Source of the DNA: Oceanospirillaceae bacterium
GTDB taxonomy: Bacteria > Pseudomonadota > Gammaproteobacteria > Pseudomonadales > Balneatricaceae
Reading direction: 5' to 3'
DNA length: 8,132 nt
Assembly (NCBI GenBank): GCA_023954795.1
Contig: JAGSHA010000129.1
Span: 1 to 8,132 of the forward strand
The notes under the pieces are model-generated. The model was not told the DNA's origin. It searched no databases and worked only from the letters and a program-made list of their open reading frames with translations. The translations under genes and the position numbers were made by a program. Below, in pieces: positions 6,347 through 8,132 of this stretch. Position 1 is the stretch's first letter. Each line of letters begins with the position of its first letter.

Positions 6347-6664
6347 TCAATCAATTGTGTTTTCTGGCTCTTTAGTCTCATGGCTCAGGGCGTTATCAAT
6401 ACGCAGGCAGAGCTGCTCAACATTATCCTTGAGTGCTTGTTCGTGCGACCCGCGTTCTTTTATCAGCTCGTGAGTGATGTTCAGGGCTGCCATCACCGCA
6501 ATGCGTTCGAGGCCAATCAGCTTTCCGTTATGGCGGATCTCCGCCATTTTATCGTCCAGATACTGCGCTGCCGCCTCTAGCTCGGCGCGCGCTTCTGGCG
6601 GACAGTTAATGCTGTACTCTTTTTCCAGCAGTCTGATCGAAACAGTTTTTAGATCCTGGCTCAT
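6347..6664 (-). CDS. zapA: cell division protein ZapA
   Basis: A 105-residue Z-ring-associated protein that bundles FtsZ filaments at midcell. The N-terminal segment (residues 5-20, LKTVSIRLLEKEYSIN) is the beta-rich head that contacts FtsZ. CPPEARAELEAAAQYLDDKMAEIR (21-44) and the conserved GLERIAVMAALNITHEL (51-67) lead into the C-terminal coiled coil used for dimer and tetramer formation. Length is normal (E. coli 109). The ATG at 6664 lies inside the stop of the upstream zapB-like gene (shared ATGA), with GGAG at 6676-6673 at 8-nt spacing, so translation is probably coupled. 6S RNA begins about 120 bp downstream with its own promoter. Confidence 0.95.
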   Translation of the reverse strand: MSQDLKTVSIRLLEKEYSINCPPEARAELEAAAQYLDDKMAEIRHNGKLIGLERIAVMAALNITHELIKERGSHEQALKDNVEQLCLRIDNALSHETKEPENTID

Positions 6665-6870
6665 GCACTTTGCTCCAAAGCTTTCAGGCGCTGAATCATG
6701 GCTTCAACTTTATGGCGGGTCTGATCGTTTAGCTGGATCATCTGTAAACGTTCCTGTTTCAGCTCGTGTTCTTGCTGACGCAGTCGTTTGTTGTCCTGTT
6801 CCAGTTGATCACAGTATGCCAGAAGTTGATCTACTTTCTGTTCCAGTATAGTTAAATGCTGTTCGCTCAT
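6661..6870 (-). CDS. small ZapB-like coiled-coil protein (TIGR02449 type)
   Basis: A 69-residue, almost wholly helical protein, with heptad-like leucine/isoleucine spacing from about residue 6 to 66 (LTILEQKVDQLLAYCDQLEQ, then charged repeats rich in Gln, Glu, Arg and Lys). This is the small family found beside zapA in pseudomonads and relatives, often called TIGR02449 or ZapB-like. E. coli ZapB is a similar short coiled coil that joins ZapA to the Z ring, so a divisome role is likely but inferred. I chose the ATG at 6870 (GGA at 6880-6878). A longer frame reaching 6972 would take in the promoter and encodes nothing family-like. The stop overlaps zapA by 4 bp. Confidence 0.85.
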   Translation of the reverse strand: MSEQHLTILEQKVDQLLAYCDQLEQDNKRLRQQEHELKQERLQMIQLNDQTRHKVEAMIQRLKALEQSA

Positions 6871-6898
6871 TTTATTTTCCAGACTGCTGAACTGTCGG

Positions 6899-6927
6899 AC
6901 TATAAAGACCCCCCGCCAGAGGGTCAA
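6899..6927 (-). promoter_or_regulatory. sigma70 promoter of the zapB-like/zapA operon
   Basis: On the minus strand TTGACC (6927 to 6922) and TATAGT (6904 to 6899) are separated by exactly 17 nt; each matches five of six consensus bases. The expected start is near 6892, about 22 nt before the ATG at 6870. The spacer contains a run of six G. Confidence 0.82.
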
Positions 6928-6955
6928 TGCCGGTCCGTGGCTCCTGTGTCGGGGA

Positions 6956-6973
6956 AGTGCTAGGATTAGCACT
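6956..6973. repeat. perfect inverted repeat in the zapB-ygfB intergenic region
   Basis: AGTGCTA (6956-6962) and TAGCACT (6967-6973) are perfect 7-bp arms around GGAT. It lies between two divergent operons, upstream of both. It overlaps a possible extended -10 for ygfB, TGCTAGGAT (6958-6966), so an operator is a reasonable guess. A weak hairpin terminator (ATATCTTTT follows) is less sensible, as no gene ends here. A second small hairpin, CCCGC/GCGGG at 6987-6999, would lie in the ygfB leader. Confidence 0.45.
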
Positions 6974-7031
6974 ATATCTTTTATTGCCCGCCCTGCGGGT
7001 CCATTTCAATCTTGGTTTTAAGTCCACATTC

Positions 7032-7628
7032 ATGTCATCCGAATCTTATGCACAACCGGAACTGCCGGATTTTGATCTGATCGCTAATCTGATGGTTGCC
7101 GAAGGCGTTCATGTTGTCTCGCCGTCTGAGCTGCACGGCCTAATGAGTGGCCACGTATCGGCGGGCGCCCGTCTGGAACCTGCAGTGCTTTTGCAAAGCG
7201 CTTGCGATCTGATGGATATCACCGCATTTAAGCATGAAAACAGTAAAGTGTTGCTGCTCGATATGTATCAGCAGACATTGTTGATGCTGGAAGCACCTGA
7301 GCTGATCTTTGAGCTGAGTGTGCCCGATGAAGAGCAAAGCCTGGCCCAGCGTGCAGAAGGGTTGGGACAGTGGTGTCAGGGTTTTCTGAGTGGTTTTGGT
7401 CTCTACGGTAAACATACTGACAAATCACTGTCGAAAGAAGCCAAAGAAGCACTGGCCGATCTGAACCAGATTGCGCAGATTGTTGCAGGCGTTGACGATG
7501 ATGACGGTAGTGAAAACGATCTGATGGAAGTGGAAGAGTACGTCCGTATGGTGGTGCTGATGTTGTTTGCCGAGTGCAATAAAGCGGAGCCGCCTGCTAA
7601 CAATAGCCCCCAGAAAACAGTGCACTGA
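7032..7628 (+). CDS. ygfB: UPF0149 family protein YgfB
   Basis: A 198-residue cytosolic, mostly helical protein of the UPF0149/YecA-like family. Family landmarks are SELHGLMSGHVSAG (residues 32-45), LGQWCQGFLSGFGL (about 111-124) and the near-terminal EVEEYVRMVVLMLFAE. The molecular function is not established; in Pseudomonas aeruginosa YgfB has been reported to influence expression of the amidase gene ampDh3 and beta-lactam resistance. I chose the ATG at 7032; an upstream in-frame ATG at 6927 would add 35 residues that resemble translated promoter sequence. The ribosome site is weak. It is divergent from the zapB-like operon, and pepP begins 2 nt after its stop, so the two are in one operon as in E. 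coli (ygfB-pepP-ubiH-ubiI). Confidence 0.93.
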   Translation: MSSESYAQPELPDFDLIANLMVAEGVHVVSPSELHGLMSGHVSAGARLEPAVLLQSACDLMDITAFKHENSKVLLLDMYQQTLLMLEAPELIFELSVPDEEQSLAQRAEGLGQWCQGFLSGFGLYGKHTDKSLSKEAKEALADLNQIAQIVAGVDDDDGSENDLMEVEEYVRMVVLMLFAECNKAEPPANNSPQKTVH

Positions 7629-7630
7629 TT

Positions 7631-8132
7631 ATGAAAAGCCTGCTTGCTCAGTCCGTATTTTCTGAACGCCGTGCGCGCCTGATGGCGCAGATGCAGCCGC
7701 ACAGTATTGCGATAGTGCCCTCTGCTCAGATGGCACCCCGTAACCGTGATGTGGATTATGCCTTCCGTCAGGATAGTGACTTCTATTACCTGACGGGCTT
7801 TGACGAGCCGGATGCGGTATTGGTACTGATCCCTGGTCGTGAATCAGGTGAATGCGTGGTGTTCTGTCAGGATCGTGATCCTGAGATGGAGATCTGGCAC
7901 GGTTACCGTGCCGGCCCCGAAGGACTGAAGAGCGAGTATGGTGCCGATCAGGCGCACCCCATTGGGCTGATCGATGATCAGATGCCGGGTTTGCTGGACG
8001 GTTGTGACCGCATCTATTACGCCATTGGCTGTGACGATGCGCTTGATGCTCAGGTGCGCGGTTGGCTCAACGCTATCCGTGCGCAGGCGCGTCAGGGTGC
8101 CGTGCCACCGACTGAAATGGTGATGCTGGATC
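7631..8132 (+). CDS. pepP: Xaa-Pro aminopeptidase, 3'-truncated by the window
   Basis: Aminopeptidase P II removes N-terminal residues that precede proline; it is a cytosolic two-metal (manganese) enzyme. Only 167 N-terminal residues are visible of about 440. They make up the non-catalytic N-terminal domain, with family hallmarks RRARLMAQM (13-21), FRQDSDFYYLTGFDEPDAVLVLIPG (45-69) and EIWHGYRAGPE (87-97), close to E. coli PepP. The pita-bread catalytic domain with the metal ligands lies beyond the window. The start ATG is 2 nt after the ygfB stop, with no strong ribosome site, so translational coupling is likely. By gene order ubiquinone hydroxylase genes would be expected next. Confidence 0.95.
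   Translation, partial: MKSLLAQSVFSERRARLMAQMQPHSIAIVPSAQMAPRNRDVDYAFRQDSDFYYLTGFDEPDAVLVLIPGRESGECVVFCQDRDPEMEIWHGYRAGPEGLKSEYGADQAHPIGLIDDQMPGLLDGCDRIYYAIGCDDALDAQVRGWLNAIRAQARQGAVPPTEMVMLD

Noticed and set aside
6341..6357. Inverted-repeat-like AT-rich sequence at the zapA stop as a terminator
   Set aside because: The arms are short and AT-only with no GC core, so termination there is not supported.
6871..6972. A longer N-terminus for the ZapB-like protein
   Set aside because: The added stretch is the operon's own promoter region, and its translation is not coiled-coil-like.
6927..7031. A longer N-terminus for YgfB from ATG 6927
   Set aside because: It covers the palindrome and probable promoter, and the family start motif begins near ATG 7032.
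1..8132. Mobile elements, CRISPR arrays, tRNA/rRNA genes or a defence system
   Set aside because: No transposase, integrase, regularly spaced repeats, tRNA shape or defence-type domain was seen; the genes are mostly housekeeping with familiar order.

Overview
The window reads as an ordinary chromosomal stretch of a gammaproteobacterium. It is most like the Oceanospirillales/Pseudomonadales side of the class. The grounds are the block ygfA - 6S RNA - zapA - zapB-like divergent from ygfB-pepP (the E. coli order plus an extra coiled-coil gene seen in pseudomonad-type genomes), a 6S RNA that I judge from memory to be closer to the Pseudomonas than the Enterobacteria form, and moderate GC. Taxonomy is inferred from gene content and remembered family sequences, not from a search.

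Left part (1-4160): the 3' two thirds of argH (last step of arginine synthesis) ends in a clear intrinsic terminator. Next comes a lipoate/octanoate transferase-family gene whose active-site region carries a cysteine in the style of LipL amidotransferases. It runs tail to tail, with a 22-bp overlap, into a LysR-type regulator. The regulator is divergent from a YbfB/YjiJ-type MFS transporter. The 132 bp between them hold three regularly spaced GTTCT/AGAAC half-sites over a TATAAT box, a plausible LysR-controlled promoter. A strong bidirectional terminator separates the transporter from the convergent gcvR-like gene.

Middle part (4160-5450): a two-ACT-domain GcvR-like regulator on the minus strand, then about 610 bp without a firmly supported gene, then a 41-codon ORF for a tiny exported or membrane-anchored peptide. 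The stop codon of that ORF lies in the loop of a perfect 10-bp inverted repeat.

Right part (5450-8132): on the minus strand, a promoter drives zapB-like and zapA (4-bp ATGA overlap, cell-division ring factors). Downstream a second promoter with a perfect TATAAT starts 6S RNA, followed at once by 5-formyltetrahydrofolate cyclo-ligase (ygfA), as in E. coli. On the plus strand, ygfB (UPF0149) is followed after 2 nt by pepP (aminopeptidase P), which runs off the window end.

I saw no mobile element, CRISPR array, tRNA, rRNA or phage gene. Nothing here amounts to a clear new multi-gene system. The points most worth a second look are the LipL-like cysteine enzyme, the 41-aa peptide gene with its stop-codon hairpin, and the gene-poor 610-bp interval.
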